Assembly: GCA_964017045.1 (NCBI GenBank)
Contig: OZ024807.1
Span: 11,502,741-11,566,740 of the forward strand
DNA length: 64,000 nucleotides
Origin: Omphiscola glabra
Taxonomy: Eukaryota > Mollusca > Gastropoda > Lymnaeidae
Direction of reading: 5' to 3'
A program made the translations under genes and the position numbers. Below the pieces are notes generated by a model. It was not told where the DNA came from, did not search any database, and worked only from the letters and a program-made list of their open reading frames with translations. The stretch's first letter is position 1. The number at the start of each line of letters is the position of its first letter. This document shows, in pieces, positions 1-10,528 of the stretch.

Positions 1-166
1 ATCAGCATGCTGACAGCGCTCATACCCATGCTGTATCAGCATGCTGACAGCGCTCGTACCCATGCTGTATCAGCATGCTGACAGCGCTCGTACCCATGCT
101 GTATCAGCATGCTGACAGCGCTCGTACCCAAGCTGTATCAGCATGCTCACAGCGCTCTGATGGCCT
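1..166. repeat. 34-bp tandem repeat derived from a LINE 3' end
   Basis: About five near-identical 34-bp units, each containing CAGCATGCTGACAGCGCT, run from the window edge. On the minus strand one unit reads as the last residues of the LINE protein beside it (SAVSMLIQ then a GYERC-like stretch). The same residues, with changes, occur in the related plus-strand LINE near 56,550. The array therefore looks like tandem amplification of the LINE terminus. It is cut by the window start, so its full length is unknown. Confidence 0.85.
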
Positions 167-319
167 AAAGTATATTCGAAGAGAAAAGTCTTTAAATGGT
201 TCTTAAATGACGTTTTACCATCGTCAATGTCCCTCAAAGATTGAGGCAAACTGTTCGACAATTTAGGCTCCAAAGGAACGCACACCGCATGCCTTTTTTC
301 TGTGTCCATCCACACTGGG

Positions 320-502
320 CAGTGGCGTAGTGAGGGGAGGCAAGGGGGGCATCATGCACCGGGCGCTACTCACAAAGGGGCGCCAAATGGTATATTTTAC
401 TATAATATTGTATGGTTTTCGAATTGGGGGCGCTAAAAAGGTATTGGGGGGCGCTAAAAAGGTATTGTGCCCCGGGCGCGAGTTAAGCTCGCTACGCCAC
501 TG
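320..502. mobile_element. hAT-type MITE, copy 1 (183 bp)
   Basis: The element starts CAGTGGCGTAG and ends CTACGCCACTG, giving inverted ends. It is flanked by a perfect 8-bp direct repeat, ACACTGGG, at 312-319 and 503-510. An 8-bp duplication and ends beginning CAG are hallmarks of hAT elements. No transposase is encoded, so it is non-autonomous. The insertion interrupts the minus-strand LINE tail and is therefore younger than it. A second copy with its own perfect 8-bp duplication lies at 52,320-52,492. Confidence 0.88.
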
Positions 503-575
503 ACACTGGGAGCTCTCAGTAATGAATTTGTTGAAGCGCGCTGGTAAGGTAAGGATACATGTTTAGAAATCAGTG

Positions 576-841
576 TTTGAGCCACTAAATATTTAAGACC
601 GAAATAGATTTTTTTTGGATTCGTTTTGTCCAGGAAAAAAGGGGGTGGGGTGGTGGTGTTAATTTACATAAGTGACATAGCCATACATATAATTATAAAA
701 AAAAAAACTATAATGGTTTTAAATAGTATTATAAGTGCATTCACGAAATAAAAGTATCCCAAAGGCTAGCTCTAAGTTACGAATGAAATACACGTTTTGA
801 GAATAGAGAATCCATTAATATATACACACTGCAAACGGGGA
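576..841. other. AT-rich spacer
   Basis: Noncoding AT-rich sequence with poly-A and poly-T runs. No gene or recognised element was seen. Confidence 0.6.
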
Positions 842-1970
842 ACTATAGCAATCTGAGACCTGGCTTTGTCCCCTAACATCAGGTTATATAGATTCAGATC
901 AACAAGGCACTATAGTAATCTGAGACCTGGCTTTGTCCCCTAACATCAGGTTATATAGATTGAGATCAACAAGGCAATATAGCAATCTGAGACCTGGCTT
1001 TGTCCCCTAACATCAGATTATATAGATTGAGATCAACAAGGCACTATAGCAATCTGAGACCTGGCTTTGTCCCCTAACATCAGATTATATGGATTCAGAT
1101 CAACAAGGCACTATAGCAATCTGTGACCTGGCTTTGTCCCCTAACATCAGATTATATAGATTGAGATCAACAAGGCACTATAGCAATCTGAGACCTGGCT
1201 TTGTCCCCTAACATCAGGTTATATAGATTGAGATCAACAAGGCACTATAGCAATCTGAGACCTGGCTTTGTCACATAACATCAGGTTATATAGATTGAGA
1301 TCAACAAGGCACTATAGCAATCTGAGACCTGGCTTTGTCCCCTAACATCAGATTATATAGATTCAGATCAACAAGGCACTATAGCAATCTGTGACCTGGC
1401 TTAGTCCCCTAACATCAGATTATATAGATTGAGATCAACAAGGCACTATAGCAATCTGAGACCTGGCTTTGTCCCCTAACATCAGGTTATATAGATTGAG
1501 ATCAACAAGGCACTATAGCAATCTGAGACATGGCTTTGTCCCCTAACATCAGATTATATAGATTGAGATCAACAAGGCACTATAGCAATCTGTGACCTGG
1601 CTTTGTCCCCTAACATCAGATTATATAGATTGAGATCAACAAGGCACTATAGCAATCTGTGACCTGGCTTTGTCCCCTAACATCAGATTATATAGATTGA
1701 GATCAACAAGGCACTATAGCAATCTGAGACCTGGCTTTGTCCCCTAACATCAGGTTATATAGATTCAGATCAACAAGGCAATATAGCAATCTGAGACCTG
1801 GCTTTGTCCCCTAACATCAGATTATATAGATTCAGATCAACAAGGCACTATAGCAATCTGAGACCTGGCTTTGTCCCCTAACATCAGATTATATAGATTG
1901 AGATCAACAAGGCACTATAGCAATCTGAGACCTGGCTTTGTCCCCTAATATCAAGTTATATAGATTGAGA
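842..1970. repeat. 67-bp satellite array, about 17 units
   Basis: Units begin ACTATAGCAATCTGAGACC and include TTTGTCCCCTAACATCAG. The spacing between unit starts is 67 bp (842, then 909, and so on). Units differ by scattered substitutions (CAGGTTATA or CAGATTATA; GATTGAG or GATTCAG). The array stops abruptly at LINE reverse transcriptase coding sequence near 1,971. Confidence 0.95.
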
Positions 1971-3610
1971 ATAACGACCTCCCTGATACTGCAAAATCTC
2001 AAGTGAGGCTGTTTGCAGATGACTGTCTTGTCTACAGAGAGATAATCGACTACGATGACCACAACCAACTTCAAGCAGATTTGGAGTGCCTTATGAATTG
2101 GGCAGACAAATGGGGCATGAAATTTAATGAAACCAAATGCTACATAATGAGCATCTCAAAAAAAAACCCATCAAGCTATATGTACACCCTAAATAGGACA
2201 ATCCTTCAACAAGTAACAAATAATACATACCTTGGAATTCTCTTCTCAGATAACCTAAAATGGTCACCCCATTTAAACAAAATTTCAAAAAAAAAGCCAA
2301 CACCACACTAGGTTTTATTAGAAGAAATCTGCGCCACTGCCCAACATCCTGCAAACGAAATGCCTATCTTGCACTCGAATATCACATTAGGAAATGGCGT
2401 CAGCGGGCCGTCGAGCTTACGCTCCTTATGCCCTCCCCGGCGCCCACCCGCACCTGCCGGCCGCCTCGGCGGCAGGCCGTGTGGAAGGGCGCCAGAGACC
2501 TCCCCGGGCGTGGAGCGTCCCCGCCCGCAACCGCTCGATCGGGTTCGCCGACGGAGACCCTCCCCGACCGGAGACATCTGGTCGACCAAAGACGCTGTGT
2601 TTCAAGCGTCCGTAGTCCACTCTCCCAGGGGCCGGGACGGTAAATTAACGTCCTAATATCTCCCCCCACCCGTCCCGGGGAAGCATCGGACGCCCTCTAA
2701 GAGGGATTCTACAGTGGGTTTCCACCTCGCGACTAGTTCGCGAAATAGCTGGGACGAAACGGTTGCCTAGGAGCAGCTTTCTCAGGGCTGCATATTTAGA
2801 ATCACCGGCTATAGGCTTCCACCACAGCCTATAGCCTCATATCCCTTAACGGCAACTTGTAATCATGATCCCTACCCTGTGTTTGCCTTTTCTTCCTCCT
2901 GTGAAGCATCACAGGTGGCAGCCCTGTAGGAGCTGTTTATTCCAGCAACTACCATGCATGGCCGTGTCTGCCACGCGGGACACGCAATGGTTGTAATGTG
3001 CCCCGGGTTAACGCCGAGGGGGTCGGTGGCCAGCGCTTCCAAATCGGCAAGTCACTACAGACTTGTCAACCGGAATCCCGGGGGGGGGGGACTCGTTCGT
3101 CCGATACTAGAATATGGTGCAATCATCTGGGACCCATACCTCAAGCAAGACGTGGACAAATTGGAGCGAATCCAACGTAACGCAATGCGCTTCATAGCAC
3201 GTGACTATAAAACCACCACGCCTGGCTACGTCACTGGCCTTTTAAAAAGATTTGACATCCCCACTCTCAAGGACAGACGAGAAAAGATCCGCCTAACATT
3301 CTTATATAAAATGGTCATGGGGCTAATTCCGGCCATCCCAGCAAACAATTATCTTACCCCACAGAAGCCAGGCCGATTAATTAGAGCCAAACAGTCACTT
3401 AACACTGACTTAACATCTGACAACCCCATGAGAAATTACACCCGGAACAATAACAAATGCTTCACTGTGCCTCGGAGTAACACAGTGCAACATAAGCAGT
3501 CATTCTTTCCACGCACCATAATTGCTTGGAACAACCTGGACAATACCGCCGTGAACTCGACAACGATCGAAAGCTTCAAGGCCGCCCTGGCATCTGCTAG
3601 GGGCCGTTAG
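1971..3610 (+). mobile_element. LINE reverse transcriptase fragment, split by an insertion
   Basis: Plus-strand remnant of a jockey/CR1-like non-LTR retrotransposon. The 5' part reads NDLPDTAKSQ followed by the RT catalytic motif RLFADD near 2,005, then a palm/thumb segment ending NAYLAL near 2,376, with a frame change near 2,290. After an insertion (2,378-3,090) the frame resumes with VRPILEYGAIIWDP near 3,095. It continues through the C-terminal region (LERIQRNAMRFIA; later IIAWNNLDNTAVNSTT) to a stop at 3,608-3,610. The N-terminal endonuclease and the first RT motifs are missing, and the 67-bp satellite abuts the truncation. The copy is inactive. The clade is inferred from sequence character only. 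Confidence 0.88.
2378..3090. mobile_element. GC-rich insertion of unknown type inside the LINE RT
   Basis: About 713 bp of distinctly GC-rich sequence separates NAYLAL from VRPILEY of the LINE protein. ACTCG occurs at both edges (2,373-2,377 and 3,091-3,095), consistent with a short target duplication. The right end is a run of G. No inverted ends, transposase or RT were recognised. ORFs within it on both strands look like by-products of high GC. It may be a SINE-like or other non-autonomous element. Confidence 0.55.
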
Positions 3611-3719
3611 ATTGGCAACATCGCTTCCCCAACCGTTGCACATATGCCAGTATATGGATGCAGCAACGTACCGAACCAGAACCAGAACCAGAACCCTGGC
3701 TATTCCACGCTGCTGCTCG

Positions 3720-3845
3720 CTGTTTGGCGTGTCACACGGCTGTCCACCATGGGCGTGTCGCACTCCTGTTCACCGTGGGCGTGTCGCATGGCTGTTCACC
3801 GTGGGCGTGTCGCACAGCTGTTTACAGTGGACGCATCGCACAGTT
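3720..3845. repeat. Imperfect ~30-bp minisatellite, about 4 units
   Basis: Recurring GGGCGTGTCGCA and GCTGTTCACCGT blocks lie just downstream of the LINE stop. A short ACCAGA run (about 3,677-3,697) precedes it. The ORFs through it are repeat artefacts. Confidence 0.7.
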
Positions 3846-4001
3846 AAAAATCTTAATTGTATTTTTCGCCATCAGAGGATCTGTTTTTAATGAATCATTT
3901 ATCCGGCTGCATGGAGCACCAACTGTGAACCAAAAATCAATCTGCGAAATATCGAACTAGGTTGTAGACGCGGCAGTGCAGATAAGTTGTGGAAGCGATT
4001 G

Positions 4002-4511
4002 TAGTTCGGGAAGATGACAGTGCTGGAAGATGGTAGTTCGGGAAGATGGTAGTTCAGGAAGATGGTAGTTCGGGAAGATGGTAGTTCAGGAAGATGGTAG
4101 TTCAGGAAGATGGTAGTTCGGGAAGATGGTAGTTCAGGAAGATGGTAGTTCGGGAAGATGGTAGTTCAGGAAGATGGTAGTTCGGGAAGATGGTAGTTCG
4201 GGAAGATGGTAGTTCGGGAAGATGGTAGTTCGGGAAGATGGTAGTTCGGGAAGATGGTAGTTCGGGAAGATGGTAGTTCGGGAAGATGGTATTTCGGGAA
4301 GATGGTAGTTCAGGAAGATGGTAGTTCGGGAAGATGGTAGTTCGGGAAGATGGTAGTTCGGGAAGATGGTAGTTCGGGAAGATGGTAGTTCGGGAAGATG
4401 GTAGTTCGGGAAGATGGTAGTTCGGGAAGATGGTAGTTCGGGAAGATGGTAGTTCGGGAAGATGGTAGTTCGGGAAGATGGTAGTTCGGGAAGATGGTAG
4501 TTCGGGAAGAT
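4002..4511. repeat. 16-bp minisatellite, about 32 units
   Basis: The unit GAAGATGGTAGTTCGG is repeated with very few variants (CGGG or CAGG). The minus-strand ORFs across it encode a monotonous repeat and are not treated as genes. Confidence 0.95.
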
Positions 4512-5814
4512 CTTCACATATCATCAACCAGCTCTTGAAGAATTATTTTAACACAGCAACCTAAACAAGATAGAAAAATGTAGATTTAACGAGAGGGGCG
4601 ACAAACATCAAACTTAAAGTGAAGGAGAAAAAGAGTGAGACGTGGATAGAAGTGAGACAGATGATAGCAGAAATAGAGATAAGACACATCGTATAGAAAA
4701 CAGACAGAGGGATGAAAGTGAGATAGACATGTAGTACAGAAAAAAAAACGACAGAGGGATGAAAGTGAGATAGACGCCTAGGATAGAAAGAAAGACAGTG
4801 TAAAAAGAAATTGCATAATTCTCGTTTCCATGTTGTTTATTTTGCTATAAATTTTTTTTTTCAAATTCAAAATGAAAATGTATCATAACTTATATTTCCA
4901 TAGTCATGGTATTTTAAAGTTAGTGTCGTGGCCAGAAGTAACAACAACGACTAAAAGAATGGCGGTGAAGACATTATTACGGACTGTTATTAATTTGGGA
5001 AAATGGTATCTCTTATTAAAGTCTATGGCTCGTTCCAAAAAAAGTCCATAACAAAAAAAGATACCAAAGTTTAAATACAATAACACATAATACGATACTC
5101 AAAGCCATGGCTAATTACAATTAACTAGTTTTTAAATGTGTTAATTTCAATGAATTACCAAAAGCAAGAGAATATGATTAAAACTATTGACTTAGAAGTT
5201 TGGCTGGTACCGGTACTGTGTTAATAAAAATACAATGAGCAAAAGTCATATAATGAAAGAAAATCTACACGCAACAAAGCACTATATAGTAGTACTGTAA
5301 TAACATACGCTCCCAGTCTCGTGATAAAGGAGTTCTCTCTCTCTCTCTTTTTCTTCAGCCTTTTTATATATATAGTGAGTTTCTGTCAGATCATTCCAGA
5401 AACAGAATACGCATTGTAGCTGCTTCCCGCATACTCCAGATTATTCGACAATCTTCGATAGGAAAAGGCTATATATACAAAACTTGTTGTAAACAACGTT
5501 AAAGGGAGAGTATTATTTCGCTAGCCCCATCCCAAAACGGCCTCGAGTATTTTGACTACAAGAGGTCATGCACGGGGAAAGCGTGCATCTAAACACGTCA
5601 CCTACATAACAACATGTATATATATATTGATTAAACATTACATGAACCCCTCGACCTTTCTTCCTCTAGTTATAACATAATTGTTTAAGTTTGTTTTGTA
5701 AAATACACCCTGAAGAAGATTTTTTTCATCTAATTGATAAATATATTTTCAGAAATGTACAATTATTTCAACCAAACTGATATATATATATATATATGTA
5801 TATGTCATAAACAA
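4512..5814. other. Intergenic AT-rich stretch
   Basis: No gene seen. It holds two copies of GACAGAGGGATGAAAGTGAG (about 4,705 and 4,750), a short CT run near 5,335 and small AT microsatellites near 5,620 and 5,780. Confidence 0.6.
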
Positions 5815-6010
5815 CGCTAAATTATGTTGGGTGCTGTCCATGGCTAGACAGGGGTATGTAGTACTTGGGAGGGTGAGGTCAAGCTCTTCACCAATTATTT
5901 TTAAATGAATACATTTCTGTAATTGCTCATTTTTGTGTGAAGCGCATTGAGCCTAGCCCTAGGCTGGGGTACTGCGCTATATAAAACCACCATAATAATA
6001 ATATTAATAA
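5815..6010 (+). mobile_element. LINE 3' end with AAT-rich tail
   Basis: Contains GCTGTCCATGGC, then GCCTAGCCCTAGGCTGGGGT and GCGCTATATAAAA, and ends in an AATAAT microsatellite. The same blocks occur in reverse orientation in the minus-strand LINE at 38,200-38,705, which carries RT C-terminal coding. This is therefore the 3' untranslated tail of the same LINE family. Confidence 0.7.
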
Positions 6011-6093
6011 TACCCCCTCCAATTTTTTTTACATTGCAGATTTATTACACCAACTATTTCAGATAAAAACAAAAAAATATATTACGAATCAAA

Positions 6094-6400
6094 CGCACTT
6101 GCGATATTTTTGTATTAAAATAATCTTATTTAGCGCAGTTATCGGGTATTTTAATTATAGAAATGGGTGTCATCATATTTCCTCCATCGTCTCCTTGAAA
6201 ACAGGAAACACTGATATTTGGGATTTGGGGTGGGCCAAAATTTTGAAAGAATTCGTTGTCATCGTCAACTAGTTTATGTGCCAAGTTTTAGCCGGATGGG
6301 TTGACTGGAAGTGAGTCAATGAACCCTCTGAATATTTTCGCAACACCCAGCCAGTAAGATGCACATTAACCAAAGCGGAGTAAACATAAACGTTTTTAAG
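6094..6400. repeat. Dispersed repeat family A, copy 1
   Basis: Shares ordered blocks with 26,098-26,370: CGCACTTGCGATAT, TTTAGCGCAGTTATCGGG, TTGAAAGAAT, and a GGTTGAC-GGAAGTG-GTCAAT stretch. Length and divergence suggest an old interspersed element. No coding capacity or clear terminal repeats were seen. Confidence 0.65.
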
Positions 6401-6496
6401 AAAAGACGAAGGGGTTTGTGAAAAGGACGGTCCGCTCCATGGGACAATTTTTTTCCTCATAGGGAGGAGCTGCATTTTCGGCCAACTGCAGAATTT

Positions 6497-6588
6497 CGAT
6501 TATTTTGTTTATCGATACATTTGCCTATATTTCATTAAAAAATCTCGCTACTGTTGAAATTTCTCTGTATCAGGTGTCGCTGCGTGGA
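6497..6588. repeat. Direct repeat B, copy 1
   Basis: About 92 bp beginning near GATTATTTTGTTTATCGATA and ending near CAGGTGTCGCT. It matches 7,575-7,665 in the same orientation with modest divergence. Confidence 0.75.
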
Positions 6589-7574
6589 AGGAGGGGGGCA
6601 ATAAAGTTTGGCCCTACTTGGCGGCACTAACCCTTGCTACGCCCCTGGCTTCGAATACTTATAAAACCCCAATGCAACAATGCTCTTAAATTCATAATTG
6701 AAATATCAGCTGCAGGCATACACTACATAATTACGGCGTGTTGCGCACAGTGTGCCGTACTATTCACCTAACCTCTTTTCAAACACCGTTTCACTGCACG
6801 TATATGCTCCATGTTTAAGCAACGTATCGTGTTTACCGGCCCTGATGTGGTTTGACAGACGGGTCGTCTGAAATGAACGTGCGGACTAGTATAACTCGAA
6901 AATAACCAGAGGACGGACACACTACTGCTAACGGAGCAAAAAGCCGAACAAGTCTAGTGCATCATATCGATGGCCGGGCGTCTGCATGGCAGCAACTCTA
7001 ATTTAGAATTTACAAACGTCCCTTAGCAGCAGCAGTCAGAGATATTCAGCTACAACTTAAAAACACCATTCAAGCTGAGAACTCACAGATTATTTTATCA
7101 TTTATTTATTTGCTGTGAGGCAGCCCACAGATGTACTGCTGTAACGGAGTATTCCCTTCAAAGTCTGACCTTGCAGCACTGGCGGCTCTCTCATTATTCC
7201 ACCGATCTCCAAGACCAATATCAGACAGAAAGCGAGATATCACCAGCCGCCCAAACAGGTTTGGGAACCTGTCCGGGGAAAAAACCACGGCACTGTTTTT
7301 TGTTGTCGTTGTTGTTGACCTTTGTACACTGACCAATCACAACCCATCCTCGCAAAACTTTTACCCAATCCATGATTAACAATTATTCCATACACCACCC
7401 GGCTACGCTTTAAAAAAATGGCATTCGTTAGACATGGTTGCTTACCCAGACAATCAACGGAGCCTACCAATTGGAGTGAACGCACCCGCTGCAGGAGATT
7501 GTGACATGATGACATCGCCCTACGAAGGCAGATCGTCACGGCCTTAATTAGAACCATTTTGGTTTGCAAGCGTC

Positions 7575-7665
7575 GATTATTTTGTTTATCGATATATTTG
7601 CCTATATTTTATTCATAAATCTCGGTACAGTTGTTACTTTCTCTATTTCAGGTGTCGCTTCGCTG
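7575..7665. repeat. Direct repeat B, copy 2
   Basis: Second copy of the 6,497-6,588 repeat, about 1.1 kb downstream in the same orientation. The sequence between the copies shows no recognised gene. Confidence 0.75.
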
Positions 7666-8289
7666 ATTCCAATCCTAAAGGATGAAACACACTGTGACTC
7701 AACTTTTTTGGTGGCACGTAACCAACGATCGGTGAATCGGTTTTGATGTCTGGGCAGGGGAGGTGCGGGGAGCTGGTGGTGTTAAAGCTGAATGACAGAG
7801 ACACACTCTGAGGGTATTGAAGTAGCGATACGCAAGTGATACATGGGTATTGAAGCCTAACAAGCAGTGGCGTAGGAAGTGGGGCGCTGAGAGAGCGGTC
7901 GGCATAGTGGCGTACATTAGTTACATTTATGACGATGTGCTGCAAAGTTTCTTTTGTTTTTGAGGTGTTTTTTTGTGATGTTTTTTAGGGGGGTGTTGGG
8001 TGTTTTTTGGTGGAAAGGAGTAACAAAACTTGCCTCTACATTTTAGGCAAAAATCCTCAAAAACACAATAAGATACATTTCTTGTATACAACTTAAATAA
8101 AATGGTTATTAATATTTAAATTATAGTTGTACTTGTCAAAAGTACCTGGCGCTGTCCGGAGTTTGATTCTGGAAAAAAAAACAGTCTCTACAGCCTAAAG
8201 GGCTCTAAGGCAGTACGTTAAACTTATGGCCCCCCATAAAAACCACGTCGCTGAAGTATCAAAATAAAAATTGTTATAGTTTTCCTATA

Positions 8290-8800
8290 AAGAGATGTAT
8301 ACCGTTCCCCCGTGGTATCCCGTTCCCTGTTGAGATACCGTTCGTTCTTGGGATCCCGTTCCCCTTTGGCCTATCCCCAATACTCCTTGGGAACCCTTTA
8401 CTCATTGGGACCCCATTCCTATTTGGAATTCTGTTCCACTTTTGGTATTCCGATCCACAAGTTTCACAAGGGGTTACAGTACTCTGTTATGATCTCATTC
8501 CCGAATGGTCTCCCAATCATTTTTCGATCCCGTACCCCAAAGGGATCCCGTTCTCCGTTTGGTGCTAGTTATTTGTTATTATTCCACTGCCTGACATGAT
8601 CCATCTCTGTAAGATGCGGTTTCTCAATGGGATACCGTTACTTGATGAAATCCCATTGACTCATGGTATCCCTTTCCTTGTATGGAACCCTTTCCCCATT
8701 AGACCCTATTCTATTTTGATCTCATTCTCCTTTGAGATCTCATTCCTGTATGGGATCCCTTTCCACAATTGGGATCTCGTACTTTGTTGTGACTAGCAAA
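8290..8800. repeat. Degenerate minisatellite around GGGATCCCGTTCC
   Basis: Many diverged copies of a roughly 18-20-bp motif such as TTGGGATCCCGTTCC and TATGGGATCCCTTTCC. Spacing is irregular and divergence high, so the array is old. ORFs through it are artefacts. Confidence 0.7.
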
Positions 8801-9003
8801 CGAGAATCCCACAGGTCATTTTAAGCTAATGACATGGCCACCCTGTCACGTACCGTTCTTCTCATGAGAGTATATACACAATACATTCACTTGGTGAGTT
8901 GGATTTCATGGCCTTTCTACTAGCAACCAAGTTGTGGTGGCTCAAATAAATATTTTTTTTTTTTTAAATTTAAATTTAAGCCAAGCCCTACGCTGCACTA
9001 GGC

Positions 9004-9004
<1 letters not shown>

Positions 9005-9066
<62 letters not shown>
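9005..9066. repeat. (AT)n microsatellite
   Basis: Uninterrupted AT dinucleotide run of about 60 bp. A shorter one lies at about 9,447-9,476. Confidence 0.97.
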
Positions 9067-9070
<4 letters not shown>

Positions 9071-9442
9071 CATGCGTAGAAAACTGACAAATCATGCTAG
9101 AGATTATATTTTTAATATAAAATGCTAATTTATAAGTTAACTTCAGTTTTTATTTAAGTCCTTCTTTTATTTCAGTCGCAAAAGAAAATAATAACAAAAA
9201 ATAAATTAAAAGTCGCGTAAAATGGTAACAAGTCTGTTTAATCTGAAAATAATGCGCCTCTGTTAAAAAGCAATGGTTTTTCAGCTGTGCTTTGCGATCG
9301 TTTAGGAAGCCCTCAAAATAGGTCATAGCTCTATGTCTAAGTGTTAGCTCCAAGGAGACATAAGACGGGTGTATTAGAATTCGGGGAATATCTGCATTGC
9401 ATTAAGTCAAATTTGTTTTAATATTTTTTTTTAATTTCGTAG

Positions 9443-9480
<38 letters not shown>

Positions 9481-9774
9481 CCTCATGAGGATAGCCATGT
9501 CTTAAAGGCCTCATTTGTTACACACGTAACAATTTTAGTCAATAATTAGACAACGCTTTTCAACTTAAATTTTTAGATGTTGTACATGTATCAAAAACTA
9601 CTAAAATAATAGACAAATTAAGTTTATTATTATTTTTTTTATCACTGTCATCAGATACTCAAACGATAGTGTTACAGTGTAAAACCTTGTCACTGAAGTA
9701 AAAGTCTGGAGAGAAAGATAGCCACCTGCGTTGATGAGGTGTTTAATGTCAGCTGCTGGCAAGCTGAGTGGACC

Positions 9775-10085
9775 TCTCACTATCTCTCTGTCTCTTTCGC
9801 TGTCTCTATCTCACTGCCTCTATTTATCTTTCTCTCTGTCTCTATCTCTCTGTCTCTTTCTCTCTGTCTCTGTCTCTCTGTCTCTGTCTCTCTCTGTCGG
9901 TGCGTTCGCCAGGGTCTGCCTGGTTTGAATTTTTTTTGGATTTCTTCGCGTGAACATTATTTAATTGTTACGTGTCACCGAAACGTTATTGATGATCTTG
10001 TGTCTCCCAGCTCTACTACACAATGATCTTGTGTCTCCCAACTCTACTACACAATGATCTTGTGTCTCCCAACTCTACTACACAC
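9775..10085. repeat. TCTCTG-rich microsatellite and 31-bp tandem repeat
   Basis: 9,775-9,897 is a pyrimidine-rich TCTCTG/TCTC run. 9,990-10,085 holds three copies of a 31-bp unit that includes AATGATCTTGTGTCTCCCA. The serine- and leucine-rich ORFs here are microsatellite artefacts. Confidence 0.9.
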
Positions 10086-10528
10086 AGTAGTCGCAATCAG
10101 CTTCAGATTTCAAGAAAGGATTACAAAATAAACAAACACGGCTCAATAATTCAAGTACTATGTCTTACCATTAGCATTTAGATTTCATAGCCTTTGTTTT
10201 TGTAATGTAGAAGGCATTTAACTAAAAAAATTATAGGCAAGACGTGTTCTTAAATCTGTAGAACGATTCTGATTTTTAAAAGAAAAGTATTTTATACTAG
10301 ACTAGATCTTTTCCGTGGGCAGGTTTCATTTTAAACACCGGATCTGGGTATTTTGAGAAAATGCCTGGTGGGTCCAAGTGTTACAAAAATGGTGAAAAAT
10401 TAAATACTCGATTTAAGAGACTATTTATTCACTAAATACCGAGCAGGGACGAAATATAAAGAGCTCGCCCTCAAGACAGACGCAGACATCATTTATATTA
10501 GGCAATGCTATTATAAACTACCCTCCTC

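Larger units (their letters stand above)
1..575 (-). mobile_element. LINE 3' fragment (RT C-terminal tail), interrupted by a MITE
   Basis: The minus strand encodes a typical C-terminal tail of a non-LTR retrotransposon reverse transcriptase: a degraded form of WNSLP, then LRDIDDGKTSFKNHLKTFLF. It is followed by the terminus that forms the tandem repeat at the window start. Bases about 511-575 align by eye with the plus-strand LINE at 56,320-56,400, sharing the sense stretches AAACATGTATCCTTA and CCCAGTGTGGAT, so both belong to one family. A hAT-type MITE at 320-502 splits the element. No intact RT core is present; this is a 5'-truncated dead copy. Confidence 0.7.

Noticed and set aside
2308..2669. 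Arg/Pro-rich ORFs in the GC-rich insertion
   Set aside because: Open frames occur on both strands because GC-rich DNA lacks stops; no domain is recognisable.
4102..4527. Minus-strand ORFs with repeated LPSSRTTIFPNYH
   Set aside because: They are produced by the 16-bp minisatellite reading open; no start context or splice structure.
6570..6650. Possible hAT ends CAGGTGTCGC and TACGCCCCTG
   Set aside because: The ends match poorly and the flanking 8-mers differ.
7865..7885. CAGTGGCGTAGG as another hAT MITE
   Set aside because: Only one end is visible and no matching right end or duplication was found.
9731..10026. Ser/Leu-rich ORFs
   Set aside because: They are translations of the TCTCTG microsatellite.
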